Assembly: GCA_030594585.1 (NCBI GenBank)
Contig: JAUVEX010000005.1
Span: forward strand, 1-21,721
DNA from: an archaeon
GTDB lineage: Archaea; EX4484-52; B79-G9
Reading direction: 5' to 3'
Length of the DNA: 21,721 nt
Below the pieces are notes generated by a model. That model was not told the DNA's origin. It saw only the letters and a list, made by a program, of their open reading frames with translations, and ran no database searches. Each line of letters opens with the position of its first letter. The stretch's first letter is position 1. This document shows, in pieces, positions 1 to 6,155 of this stretch. The position numbers and the translations under genes were made by a program.

Positions 1-715
1 TGAAGAGTGCTGTCTTGGTTTTGGGACTGCAGATATCACAGGTAAGGATTCTATGTCCATGGACGGACGGCTTAAAGATGGGGGGGGTAATGAGATACGC
101 GTTTCAGCACCTCCAACACTTCTTGTTTCGGGTATCGGAACTATTGATGATGTGTCTCGTTGCATTACAATGGATGCTAAGATGGCAGGTGATTCAGTAT
201 ATGTTTTGGGGCTAACTTCAGATGAGCTTGGAGCATCTGAATTTTACCGTTCATTTGGATTTTTGGGCGCGCGCGCGCCTAAAGTTAATATAGATACAGC
301 AAAAGAGACATACCGCGCAGTGTCTTTAGCAACAAAAGAGCAGATTCTTGCATCTGCGCATGGTGTGTGTGAAGGCGGTCTTACGGTTGCTCTTTCAAAA
401 GTAGCGTTTGCAGGCGGGTTTGGGATGGATGTTGACCTATCATGCGTTTCAAATGATATAACTGGCGAAGAATATGTGCGGGATACTAAAATTCTTAATT
501 CTAAATCGGCATCAAGGCTTATAGTTACAGTAGCTCCTGAGGATTGTGGGCGGTTTGAAGATATCCTTAAAGAAAGAGGAGTTGTTTATGGCGATGTGGG
601 TCGGGTGACTGACAATAATGTATTTCATGTAAAAGGCGTTTCAGGAAAAACAATCATGAATGAGGATATATACAGCTTGAAGGGTGCTTATAAAGGCACA
701 TTTGGTGGTTTTTGA
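1..715 (+). CDS. purL: Phosphoribosylformylglycinamidine synthase subunit PurL, 3' end
   Basis: The 5' end lies outside the window; the frame is open from base 2 and gives 237 visible residues. PurL converts FGAR to FGAM with ATP and glutamine-derived ammonia in purine biosynthesis. Near the start is GKDSMSM, the nucleotide-binding motif of the second AIRS-like half, followed by a glycine-rich KDGGGNE loop. Later, EGGLTVALSKVAFAGGFG is the typical AIRS C-terminal motif. An ATG at 53 lies inside this conserved region, so it is not the real start. The motif wording resembles the corresponding part of long, E. coli-type PurL more than the short SGNVSFYNE type, although here the glutaminase is a separate gene. 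A run of eight G at 80-87 does not break the frame. The stop overlaps the purQ ATG by one base, so the two subunits are probably translationally coupled. Family assignment is secure. Confidence 0.93.
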   Translation, partial: EECCLGFGTADITGKDSMSMDGRLKDGGGNEIRVSAPPTLLVSGIGTIDDVSRCITMDAKMAGDSVYVLGLTSDELGASEFYRSFGFLGARAPKVNIDTAKETYRAVSLATKEQILASAHGVCEGGLTVALSKVAFAGGFGMDVDLSCVSNDITGEEYVRDTKILNSKSASRLIVTVAPEDCGRFEDILKERGVVYGDVGRVTDNNVFHVKGVSGKTIMNEDIYSLKGAYKGTFGGF

Positions 716-1530
716 TGCGTTCTGCAAATGCTTTGGTAATCAATGGTGCCGGAATCAACTGCGAATTTGAGACAGCTTATGCGTTAGAGGCTGCAGGTGC
801 TAATGTTGATATAGTCCATGTGAATAAGATTCTTGAAGGTAGTGGCAATGTGCTTGAAAATTATCAAATGCTTGTACTTCCGGGCGGTTTTTCTTATGGC
901 GATGAGATTGCGGCTGGAAAAATTTTGGGAGACAATCTGAAAAGCAAAATCGGTGATTATCTTCAGCAATTCATAAATGACGGTTATCTTGTTAAAGGCA
1001 TTTGCAACGGGGCTCAGACAATAGTAAAGATGGGCTATGCGCCCGGAAGTGATGGTGTACAAACTGCGACAATTGCCATGAATGATTCCGGCAGGTTTGT
1101 CGATAGGTGGGTTGAGTTAGAGTTTGACGAGAAAAGCCCTGCTTCTAAAATATTTACAAAAGGAATAAAGTCAATGAAGCTTCCAATAAGGCATGGCGAG
1201 GGCAGATTTGTTTTTGATGATGGGGTGTATGAAGAGGTTGTACGGAATCATCAGGTTGTCGCAAGATATGTGGATGGTGATGCAAGAGACAATATTCATT
1301 ATTCGCTTAAGCCAGAAGGCGATATCGCTATTATCTGCAATAAGGCGGGCAATGTTTTTGATGCTATGCCGCATCCCGAAGGATACCAGTTTAAAGGGCA
1401 GAGCCCCGGATGGTCGATGGAAAGAGAGATGCTAAGAAGGGCCAGAGAGCCAATAGACGCTAAGGCGCCAGGACCAGGGCAGACGATATTTGATAATATG
1501 GTTAGATATTCTATTGAAAATCTTGTCTGA
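715..1530 (+). CDS. purQ: Phosphoribosylformylglycinamidine synthase glutaminase subunit PurQ
   Basis: This 271-residue class I glutamine amidotransferase supplies ammonia to PurL. Visible motifs are VLPGGFSYGDEIAAGK (about residues 54-69), the nucleophile elbow GICNGAQ with catalytic Cys97, RHGEGRF (159-165), and MPHPEGY with His220 and Glu222 completing the triad. The usual elbow is GICNGFQ, so the Phe-to-Ala change is a mild variant. It is longer than the roughly 225-residue PurQ of many bacteria and includes the segment around residues 124-155 that long-type PurL glutaminase domains carry. I chose ATG 715, which overlaps the purL stop (TGATG), over a TTG at 712 inside purL. Followed by a T-rich stretch before the next promoter. 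Confidence 0.95.
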   Translation: MRSANALVINGAGINCEFETAYALEAAGANVDIVHVNKILEGSGNVLENYQMLVLPGGFSYGDEIAAGKILGDNLKSKIGDYLQQFINDGYLVKGICNGAQTIVKMGYAPGSDGVQTATIAMNDSGRFVDRWVELEFDEKSPASKIFTKGIKSMKLPIRHGEGRFVFDDGVYEEVVRNHQVVARYVDGDARDNIHYSLKPEGDIAIICNKAGNVFDAMPHPEGYQFKGQSPGWSMEREMLRRAREPIDAKAPGPGQTIFDNMVRYSIENLV

Positions 1531-1560
1531 TGATTTAATTTATGAATGCGTATAGACTGT

Positions 1561-1579
1561 ATTCTTTTTCTTTCCTTTA
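1561..1579 (+). terminator. T-rich tract, possible archaeal terminator of the pur operon
   Basis: Thirty bases after the purQ stop there is a pyrimidine-rich run (TTCTTTTTCTTTCC) with no hairpin. Archaeal RNA polymerase commonly terminates at such oligo-T tracts. It also lies immediately upstream of the TATA box of the next gene, so it marks a plausible operon boundary. Assigned on composition and position only. Confidence 0.35.
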
Positions 1580-1585
1580 ATATAA
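1576..1585 (+). promoter_or_regulatory. TATA-like box of the DHH nuclease gene
   Basis: TTTAATATAA is centred about 26 bases before ATG 1607, the spacing expected from an archaeal TATA box to the transcription start. The transcript would begin at or next to the start codon (leaderless). No Shine-Dalgarno sequence precedes the ATG. Confidence 0.5.
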
Positions 1586-1606
1586 TTTCTTCCCAAAATA
1601 ATTGCC

Positions 1607-3187
1607 ATGATAAAACAAATCGGAAATATTACAATTAAGACGACGACTTCGAAGAAGAAGATTAAAGACATTCTTTCGCGCGATTTTGGCGCGTATGGTA
1701 TTGAAGGCAAAGTGGAATCTGTTCGGCAGACTAAAGGGCCTACGGTTTTTACAATTTCTGACGGCACAGGCACACTTGAATGCACAGGATTTATAGCTCC
1801 GGGCAAAAGGGCGTATCCGGACATAAATGACGGCGATATGGTTGCGGCAACAATACAGGTTTCAAAAAATAATGATAAGACAAGAAGAGAGATTGAGTCT
1901 GTTTTAAAGGTTTCTGATTCTATGAAGAGCGCATTGGTTGAACGGATGGCAGAAGCGCTTAAAAATCAGGCATCGGTTGATGATATTGATTTTATTGTCA
2001 AAAGCGAAAAAATGGAAAGGCTTAAAGAAAAGATGAAGTCATGCGCGTCTGCGATAAAGCGCGCGATTGTTGAAGGCTCGCCAATATATTTAAGACACCA
2101 TGCAGATGTTGACGGATATACAGGGGCACTTGCATTGGAGCAGGTGATTCTTAAATTAATTAGCCAATATCATGCAGGCGAAAATGATGCGGCATACAAG
2201 TATTATAACCGAACACCGTCAAAGGCGCCGTTCTATGAGTATGCGGATGTCATACGGGATGTTGCCGAATCTTCAAGAGCAAAAAAGAGGTTCGGCCAAA
2301 AAGCACCTCTGGTTCTGCTTGTTGATAATGGCTCTACTGCTGAAGATATCTTAAGTATAAGGAAAGCAAAGATTTATGGGCTTAAGGTTGCGGTTATTGA
2401 TCATCATAATCCCGGAAAGGTTGTTGATGGCAAAACAGGTGTGGATGAGTTTGTTGATTTTCATGTGAACCCATATCTTGTTGGTGCTGACAAAAATATA
2501 ACTGCCGGCATGCTTGCAGTTGAGACTGCGCGGATTTTGGGGGAAGTCAAAGAGCCGGCACTTTTATGTGCGCTTTCTGGTGTTGGCGACCATGCGAAAG
2601 GTGTGGAGTTTGAACAATATCTTGAAAAATCCGGTAAAACGGTTGATTATTTGAAAAAAATTGCTCTTTGTGTTGATTTTGAGGCGCATTATCTTAGGTT
2701 TATGGCTGATTCTGAGGTTATATGTGATTTGATGTACGGCAATGAAAAGCTTGTTGACTTGCTTTACGATGAATTGTCTGTAAAAATTGAGGAGCAAAGA
2801 CAAGTATGCGCGCATTATATGAAAGAGAAGGTTTTGAAGAATGGAATAGTTCTTGCAACTTTAGATCTTGACATGACAACTCGCCGCGGCGAATTTCCGC
2901 AGGCAGGAAAGACAATTGGTCTGGCGCATGAGATTGTATGCGAAAAGAACAAAGGCAAAGTTGTTGTTTCTGTCGGGTTTGGCTCTGATTTTACGACAAT
3001 AAGAGCGAGCGCGGATGCTGAGGAAAAAGGGTTTGATGTAAATAAAATTGTGGTGTCTTTGAAAGAAAAAATGCCTTATTCTGCTGCTGAGGGCGGAGGG
3101 CATGAAGTGGCTGGGAGCATCAAGTTTGTGGCTGGTGCTAAAGACGAGATTTTAAAGGAATTTACGGATTTCGTTGAGGGGCTTTAA
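1607..3187 (+). CDS. Archaeal DHH-family phosphoesterase/nuclease with N-terminal OB domain (RecJ/GAN-like)
   Basis: The protein has 526 residues. Residues ~28-102 look like an OB-fold nucleic-acid-binding domain (VESVRQTKGPTVFTISDGTG). The DHH catalytic core follows: motif I RHHADVDG (163-170; Asp167, Asp169), motif II VDNGS (239-243), motif III IDHHNPG (264-270) and motif IV GVGDHA (325-330). The C-terminal DHHA1 domain ends with EGGGHEVAG (495-503). These motifs bind two metal ions and hydrolyse phosphodiesters. Archaeal relatives include RecJ-like single-strand exonucleases and the GINS-associated nuclease GAN of the replisome; oligoribonucleotide hydrolysis is an alternative. All key residues are present, so it should be active. 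It has its own TATA box and an apparent leaderless start. The next gene starts 32 bases downstream and may be cotranscribed. The DNA or RNA substrate cannot be decided from sequence. Confidence 0.88.
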   Translation: MIKQIGNITIKTTTSKKKIKDILSRDFGAYGIEGKVESVRQTKGPTVFTISDGTGTLECTGFIAPGKRAYPDINDGDMVAATIQVSKNNDKTRREIESVLKVSDSMKSALVERMAEALKNQASVDDIDFIVKSEKMERLKEKMKSCASAIKRAIVEGSPIYLRHHADVDGYTGALALEQVILKLISQYHAGENDAAYKYYNRTPSKAPFYEYADVIRDVAESSRAKKRFGQKAPLVLLVDNGSTAEDILSIRKAKIYGLKVAVIDHHNPGKVVDGKTGVDEFVDFHVNPYLVGADKNITAGMLAVETARILGEVKEPALLCALSGVGDHAKGVEFEQYLEKSGKTVDYLKKIALCVDFEAHYLRFMADSEVICDLMYGNEKLVDLLYDELSVKIEEQRQVCAHYMKEKVLKNGIVLATLDLDMTTRRGEFPQAGKTIGLAHEIVCEKNKGKVVVSVGFGSDFTTIRASADAEEKGFDVNKIVVSLKEKMPYSAAEGGGHEVAGSIKFVAGAKDEILKEFTDFVEGL

Positions 3188-3219
3188 AATAAGCTATTAT
3201 TTGGTTATTTTGTGATTTT

Positions 3220-3636
3220 ATGCCTTCGTATATGACGCATATATTGTTTGGGGTTGTGCTTTCCCTGGCTTTTGCTTTTTTGAACGACAATATCATTCAC
3301 CTGAATCTCAATTTACTTGTTTTAATTCCAATTGTTATTGTTTATTCAACTTTGCCTGATGTGGATATTTCATCAAGCAAGGCAAGAAAGGCAGTGAATG
3401 TTTTGGGATTGTCTGTTATAATTGCGGGGACTCTTTTGAATCAAAAGTTTATGGTGTTGGCAGTCGCGTTTATGCTTTTGGCGGTTCAGTTCTTAAGACA
3501 TCGGAAATTTATACATTCTATAAGGGCTATGCTTATTTTCTCCGCACCTTTGCTTCTTTTAGACTTTGCTTATTTTTCTGTTGCAGTTGTCAGTTATTTT
3601 TCGCATCTTTTGCTTGACAAGACTGTGAAATTTTGA
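3220..3636 (+). CDS. YdjM/DUF457-like membrane-bound metal-dependent hydrolase family protein
   Basis: This 138-residue protein consists mostly of membrane segments (about 10-22, 31-43, 61-73, 76-92 and 104-128). It carries the scattered His/Asp signature of the family: TH at 6-7, LPDVD (45-49), HRKFIH (94-99) and a final SHLLLD (128-133). The family is annotated as inner-membrane metal-dependent hydrolases, but the substrate of the archaeal members is unknown. It starts 32 bases after the DHH nuclease stop. A weak Shine-Dalgarno-like GTGAT lies at 3212-3216, and only a poor TATA candidate (TATTAT, 3195-3200), so it is probably read from the nuclease promoter. Family fairly clear; biological role unknown. 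Confidence 0.75.
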   Translation: MPSYMTHILFGVVLSLAFAFLNDNIIHLNLNLLVLIPIVIVYSTLPDVDISSSKARKAVNVLGLSVIIAGTLLNQKFMVLAVAFMLLAVQFLRHRKFIHSIRAMLIFSAPLLLLDFAYFSVAVVSYFSHLLLDKTVKF

Positions 3637-3659
3637 GCTTATGGTTCTTAAAAAGTTCA

Positions 3660-3681
3660 TATGGTTTCGTTCGTGACCATA
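3660..3681. terminator. Weak hairpin between convergent genes
   Basis: TATGGT (3660-3665) and ACCATA (3676-3681) form a six-base inverted repeat with a ten-base loop in the 46-base gap between two convergent stops. It could end transcription in both directions, but the stem is short and has no strong T tract. Confidence 0.25.
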
Positions 3682-3682
3682 G

Positions 3683-4165
3683 TTAAACCAACAGCATCAT
3701 GAATGCCAGCGATAAGAAATTATTGGAATAGTGTGCTAAAAGGCTTCCTTTAAATTGATATTTCTTGTAGATTAACCCAAAAACGATACCTACCAGACAC
3801 ATATCAACTGCCTTGAGTATGCCCCAACCGGACAGCATATGCCAAAAGCCAAACAATACACTTGAAACAAATAATCCCAAAACAAACTGTTTGTTTGAAA
3901 TAAACCAGTTAAGGATGCCTTTTCTAAAAATCAATTCCTCAATAAACGGTGCAGCTAATCCCACATACAGAAATTTAACAAAAATAGATTGGCTTAACCA
4001 CCAGGAACCAGTACCCATTGTTAATGGTATTGCAGCAGGATACAGGTAAAAAACAGATTTCAAAATAGAGTAATTGATTAAATAAAGAAATAACCCAAAC
4101 AAAACCGGGCAGAGTACTTTGCCTTTTTTACTAGGTAGAAAACTCTTTACTTTTGGAAAATTCAT
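3683..4165 (-). CDS. CPBP-family intramembrane glutamic endopeptidase
   Basis: This 160-residue polytopic membrane protein carries all three CPBP (Abi/Rce1-like) motifs: EELIFR (76-81; Glu76, Glu77 and Arg81), FGFWH (105-109; His109) and HYSNN (145-149; His145, Asn149). In this family the Glu and His residues activate water to cut substrates within the membrane. Rce1 removes the last residues of prenylated proteins; prokaryotic members act in peptide processing, immunity or signalling. It is shorter than the usual 200-300 residues and keeps a minimal core of about five membrane helices. The gene lies 33 bases downstream of htpX on the same strand, but with its own TATA-like box, so two membrane proteases sit together. 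Substrate unknown. Confidence 0.85.
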   Translation of the reverse strand: MNFPKVKSFLPSKKGKVLCPVLFGLFLYLINYSILKSVFYLYPAAIPLTMGTGSWWLSQSIFVKFLYVGLAAPFIEELIFRKGILNWFISNKQFVLGLFVSSVLFGFWHMLSGWGILKAVDMCLVGIVFGLIYKKYQFKGSLLAHYSNNFLSLAFMMLLV

Positions 4166-4185
4166 AAGAAACCTTAAGGATATGG

Positions 4186-4194
4186 TATTATAAA
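4186..4194 (-). promoter_or_regulatory. TATA-like box of the CPBP protease gene
   Basis: On the minus strand TTTATAATA is centred about 25 bases before ATG 4165, giving a leaderless or nearly leaderless transcript. It lies in the short gap after the htpX stop, so the protease can be expressed independently of htpX. Confidence 0.45.
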
Positions 4195-4198
4195 CAAT

Positions 4199-5155
4199 TT
4201 ATGTCATAGCAGACAATGCCTTTATTCTTTTGAGCATGTTGGGGTGGGTGCTTAGAAGTTCCATCATCTTGTCTGTGCCTTTGATTGAGACTTTTTTTAC
4301 CCTTACAGCCTGAAGCTCATTTTCGTCAATGTCTCCGCTTAAGTCTGTGTCAATGCTTTTAAGCTCATTGAGCTCGCGCCCTGCTCTTGAAGGGTCGCTT
4401 GCAAAAAACGCTTTCATGCCTTCCATTTTTTTCAGTTCACTTTTAGGGGTTTTTGCAGCGCCATACACAAGCTTGAAAAGCGCGGATGCTAAGTGACTTG
4501 GTTTTGACCCTAGAGCAACGCTCCCACGGTCTGCGTAGTATTCGCGCACTCTTGATGCGTAGAGAACTAAAAGGTTTGTAAGTATGTATATTCCAAATGC
4601 GGCAAGACCGATTGCAATTGCGTTTCCGCGATTTTCGCGGCCGCCGCCGGACCACATGAAACTCCATGCCATGTGCCATGCAATCATAGGTATCACGCTT
4701 ATGATTGTTATTGTGAGGACATCCCTGTTTTTAAGATGGGATATTTCGTGGCCCAATACAGCCCTAAGCTCATCTTCATTAAGTGCGCTTAAGATGCCTC
4801 TTGTCACACAGACCCTTGAGTCTTTCATCCATCGCCCGAATGCGAAAGCATTCGGCATCTGCGTTTCAGATATGCCTATGCGCGGTTTTGGTATTTTTGC
4901 TTTTCTTGCAAGCTCTTCTATCATCTGGTGGAGTTTTGGCTCTTCTGTTTTTGATACATATTTTACTTTCATGGACCAGTTTACAATTTTGGGCCCAAGC
5001 ATATACTGCACAAACATAAGAACTGTTGCAAAAATTGCATAGAATGCGAAATTACCAAGACCCAAATACCACCCAGCAACAGACACAAGAGCATAGACTA
5101 TTGCAAAAAGGGCAGTCATTACAAGAAACATTTTGGTGCGCAGTATAAAGGACAT
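4199..5155 (-). CDS. htpX: HtpX-like membrane zinc metalloprotease with EF-hand-like loop
   Basis: The 318-residue protein is an M48 (HtpX) protease, which degrades or clips damaged membrane proteins with the active site on the cytoplasmic face. Two N-terminal helices (about 10-28 and 33-52) are followed by the zinc site HEISH (136-140; His136, His140, catalytic Glu137), two more helices (about 147-165 and 179-200) and the third ligand in EYYAD (Glu205). Near the C-terminus STHPNMLKRI (302-311) is typical of the family. Residues 269-280 read DTDLSGDIDENE, a complete 12-position EF-hand calcium loop (D1, D3, S5, G6, I8, D9, E12). This may be a calcium or structural site, and related loops may occur in other archaeal HtpX proteins. 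TATTTAAA 26 bases upstream suggests a leaderless start. It lies between a 52-residue unknown gene and the CPBP protease on the same strand. Confidence 0.93.
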   Translation of the reverse strand: MSFILRTKMFLVMTALFAIVYALVSVAGWYLGLGNFAFYAIFATVLMFVQYMLGPKIVNWSMKVKYVSKTEEPKLHQMIEELARKAKIPKPRIGISETQMPNAFAFGRWMKDSRVCVTRGILSALNEDELRAVLGHEISHLKNRDVLTITIISVIPMIAWHMAWSFMWSGGGRENRGNAIAIGLAAFGIYILTNLLVLYASRVREYYADRGSVALGSKPSHLASALFKLVYGAAKTPKSELKKMEGMKAFFASDPSRAGRELNELKSIDTDLSGDIDENELQAVRVKKVSIKGTDKMMELLSTHPNMLKRIKALSAMT

Positions 5156-5175
5156 GATTGTAATGTGGCGAATAT

Positions 5176-5185
5176 CTTTAAATAG
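5176..5185 (-). promoter_or_regulatory. TATA-like box of htpX
   Basis: On the minus strand CTATTTAAAG is centred about 26 bases before ATG 5155, consistent with a leaderless htpX transcript. No Shine-Dalgarno sequence precedes the start. Confidence 0.5.
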
Positions 5186-5243
5186 ATTTTTTTGTGGTTT
5201 GGATTTTTTTAATCTCGCGAAAAAATATGTTACAAATATGGTG

Positions 5244-5402
5244 TTAATAAAGGGTGTCTAAAAGTCTTGATTCTCGATATTTTGATTCAAGTTTTGCAAT
5301 TATGTCGTGCATTGTTTCTGCAGTTATTTTTAGTTGGCTGAATGCATTGGTTATAAGTTCGTTCGGTGTGTATTGCAGCAATGCTTCTTTTATTTGACTC
5401 AT
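5244..5402 (-). CDS. Small 52-residue protein of unknown function
   Basis: The frame begins MSQIKEALLQYTPNELITNA and ends SRLLDTLY before TAA. I do not recognise it. It has no cysteine, no membrane segment and no zinc motif; its mixed charged and hydrophobic pattern suggests two or three amphipathic helices, with a possible coiled-coil stretch (KITAETMHDIIAKLESKY). Support for a real gene is the minus-strand TATA-like box AATATAAG centred about 26 bases before the ATG, the same geometry as its neighbours, and a normal amino-acid composition. It lies upstream of htpX and the CPBP protease on the same strand, 88 bases before the htpX start. A regulator or adaptor of the protease genes is possible but only a guess. 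Confidence 0.6.
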   Translation of the reverse strand: MSQIKEALLQYTPNELITNAFSQLKITAETMHDIIAKLESKYRESRLLDTLY

Positions 5403-5567
5403 AAAAATAATTTGGAAATTATACTTATATTTTTATGGTTTTTTGCTGTCTTTTTCTAAAATGTTGTTTTTAATGTCGTTTGTGTATGTGCCCTTATTTG
5501 TCTTCACTTTTGTGCCAGCTGACACATTTGTGTAGTTCTTGCATTGTTTTTATATCTATAATATTTA
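5403..5567. other. Gap with promoter of the 52-residue gene and an unconvincing minus-strand frame
   Basis: The right-hand promoter of the small minus gene (AATATAAG, 5424-5431) lies here. Further right, minus-strand bases about 5550-5440 keep a frame open for some 35 codons that looks protein-like (VSAGTKVKTNKGTYTNDIKN) but has no ATG, only a GTG, and is shorter than any secure gene here. It may be a decayed gene end or chance. Nothing else is evident. Confidence 0.35.
5424..5431 (-). promoter_or_regulatory. TATA-like box of the 52-residue gene
   Basis: On the minus strand AATATAAG is centred about 26 bases before ATG 5402, giving an apparent leaderless transcript. This is the main argument that the short frame is a gene. 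Confidence 0.45.
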
Positions 5568-5604
5568 ACTTATAAGTAGTAACTTATAGGAAGATTTATA
5601 AGTA
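5568..5604. repeat. Short repeats and palindrome at the promoter of the 171-residue gene
   Basis: ACTTATA occurs at 5568-5574 and 5582-5588, and TTATAAGTA at 5570-5578 and 5596-5604. The first pair forms a perfect ten-base palindrome, ACTTATAAGT (5568-5577). The last copy overlaps the TATA box of the downstream gene. Repeated half-sites on and just upstream of a TATA box are what a repressor or activator operator looks like. The regulator is unknown, and A/T-rich composition makes chance repeats easier. Confidence 0.4.
5595..5602 (+). promoter_or_regulatory. TATA-like box of the 171-residue gene
   Basis: TTTATAAG places transcription start near 5625. Unlike most genes here, this leaves a short leader that contains a Shine-Dalgarno-like GGTGGGA (5624-5630) before ATG 5635. 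Confidence 0.5.
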
Positions 5605-5634
5605 TGATAAACAATATATTTGTGGTGGGATTTT

Positions 5635-6150
5635 ATGAGTTCTAAAGCAGAGTCTTTGGTTGAGTATGCTATTCATTTTATGGGATATAATCCAGATACT
5701 ATCAAAATTCCTAAAGAAGTTCTTATTGAAGGCGATAATAGGGGGGTGAGAGCTGAAGCTGCACATTTAAATTTTATTGCGGAGTTTTATACGGGAAAAA
5801 CTGGTTGTTCTGTTGAAACTTCTGAACTGGGGGCAAAAGGAATAATCTATGTTGCTAGGGATGAGTTCCCAGTAAATGTTTATGTTTTCAATCCTTTTGA
5901 GTTGGGTCTTAAATCTTCATATAATGGTCCGCTAATGGCTCGTTCGGCAAGTTCTGATAGAAGTTTAGAACCTGTTATTGGCCTAATCGCGGAAGATTTT
6001 TTTGAGCAAACGATAAAGGGTGTAACCTATTGTTGCTGTAAAGTTATGGAACTTCCTGAAAATGAACAAAATATGGTTATTGATGTTTTGAAAGAAAAAG
6101 GCATTGATTTGTATTCTTCTGAATCGATATGCGAGCTGATTAATTCGTGA
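5635..6150 (+). CDS. Soluble 171-residue protein of unknown function
   Basis: I do not recognise this protein. It begins MSSKAESLVEYAIHFMGYN and has no signal peptide or membrane helix. It looks like a mixed alpha/beta cytoplasmic protein, with predicted strands around KGIIYVARDEFPVNVYVFNP and a cysteine triplet (YCCCK, about residues 137-141) preceding MELPENEQNMVIDVLKEKG. I chose ATG 5635 because GGTGGGA lies 4-10 bases upstream; a TTG at 5620 would extend the protein by five residues through the Shine-Dalgarno region. The promoter overlaps repeated ACTTATA/TTATAAGTA elements, suggesting specific regulation. It is the only plus gene in this stretch and converges on the HerA gene with five bases between stops. 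Function open. Confidence 0.75.
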   Translation: MSSKAESLVEYAIHFMGYNPDTIKIPKEVLIEGDNRGVRAEAAHLNFIAEFYTGKTGCSVETSELGAKGIIYVARDEFPVNVYVFNPFELGLKSSYNGPLMARSASSDRSLEPVIGLIAEDFFEQTIKGVTYCCCKVMELPENEQNMVIDVLKEKGIDLYSSESICELINS

Positions 6151-6155
6151 GTATA

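Noticed and set aside
80..87. Run of eight G as a possible frameshift in purL
   Set aside because: The frame continues with conserved PurL motifs on both sides, so no indel is present in this copy.
267..277. GC alternating tract (GCGCGCGCGC) as Z-DNA or a repeat element
   Set aside because: It encodes conserved GARAP in PurL and is too short to claim a structural role.
4584..5042. 152-residue plus-strand frame
   Set aside because: Antisense to htpX, whose zinc motifs and family features are certain; no promoter or family match for the antisense frame.
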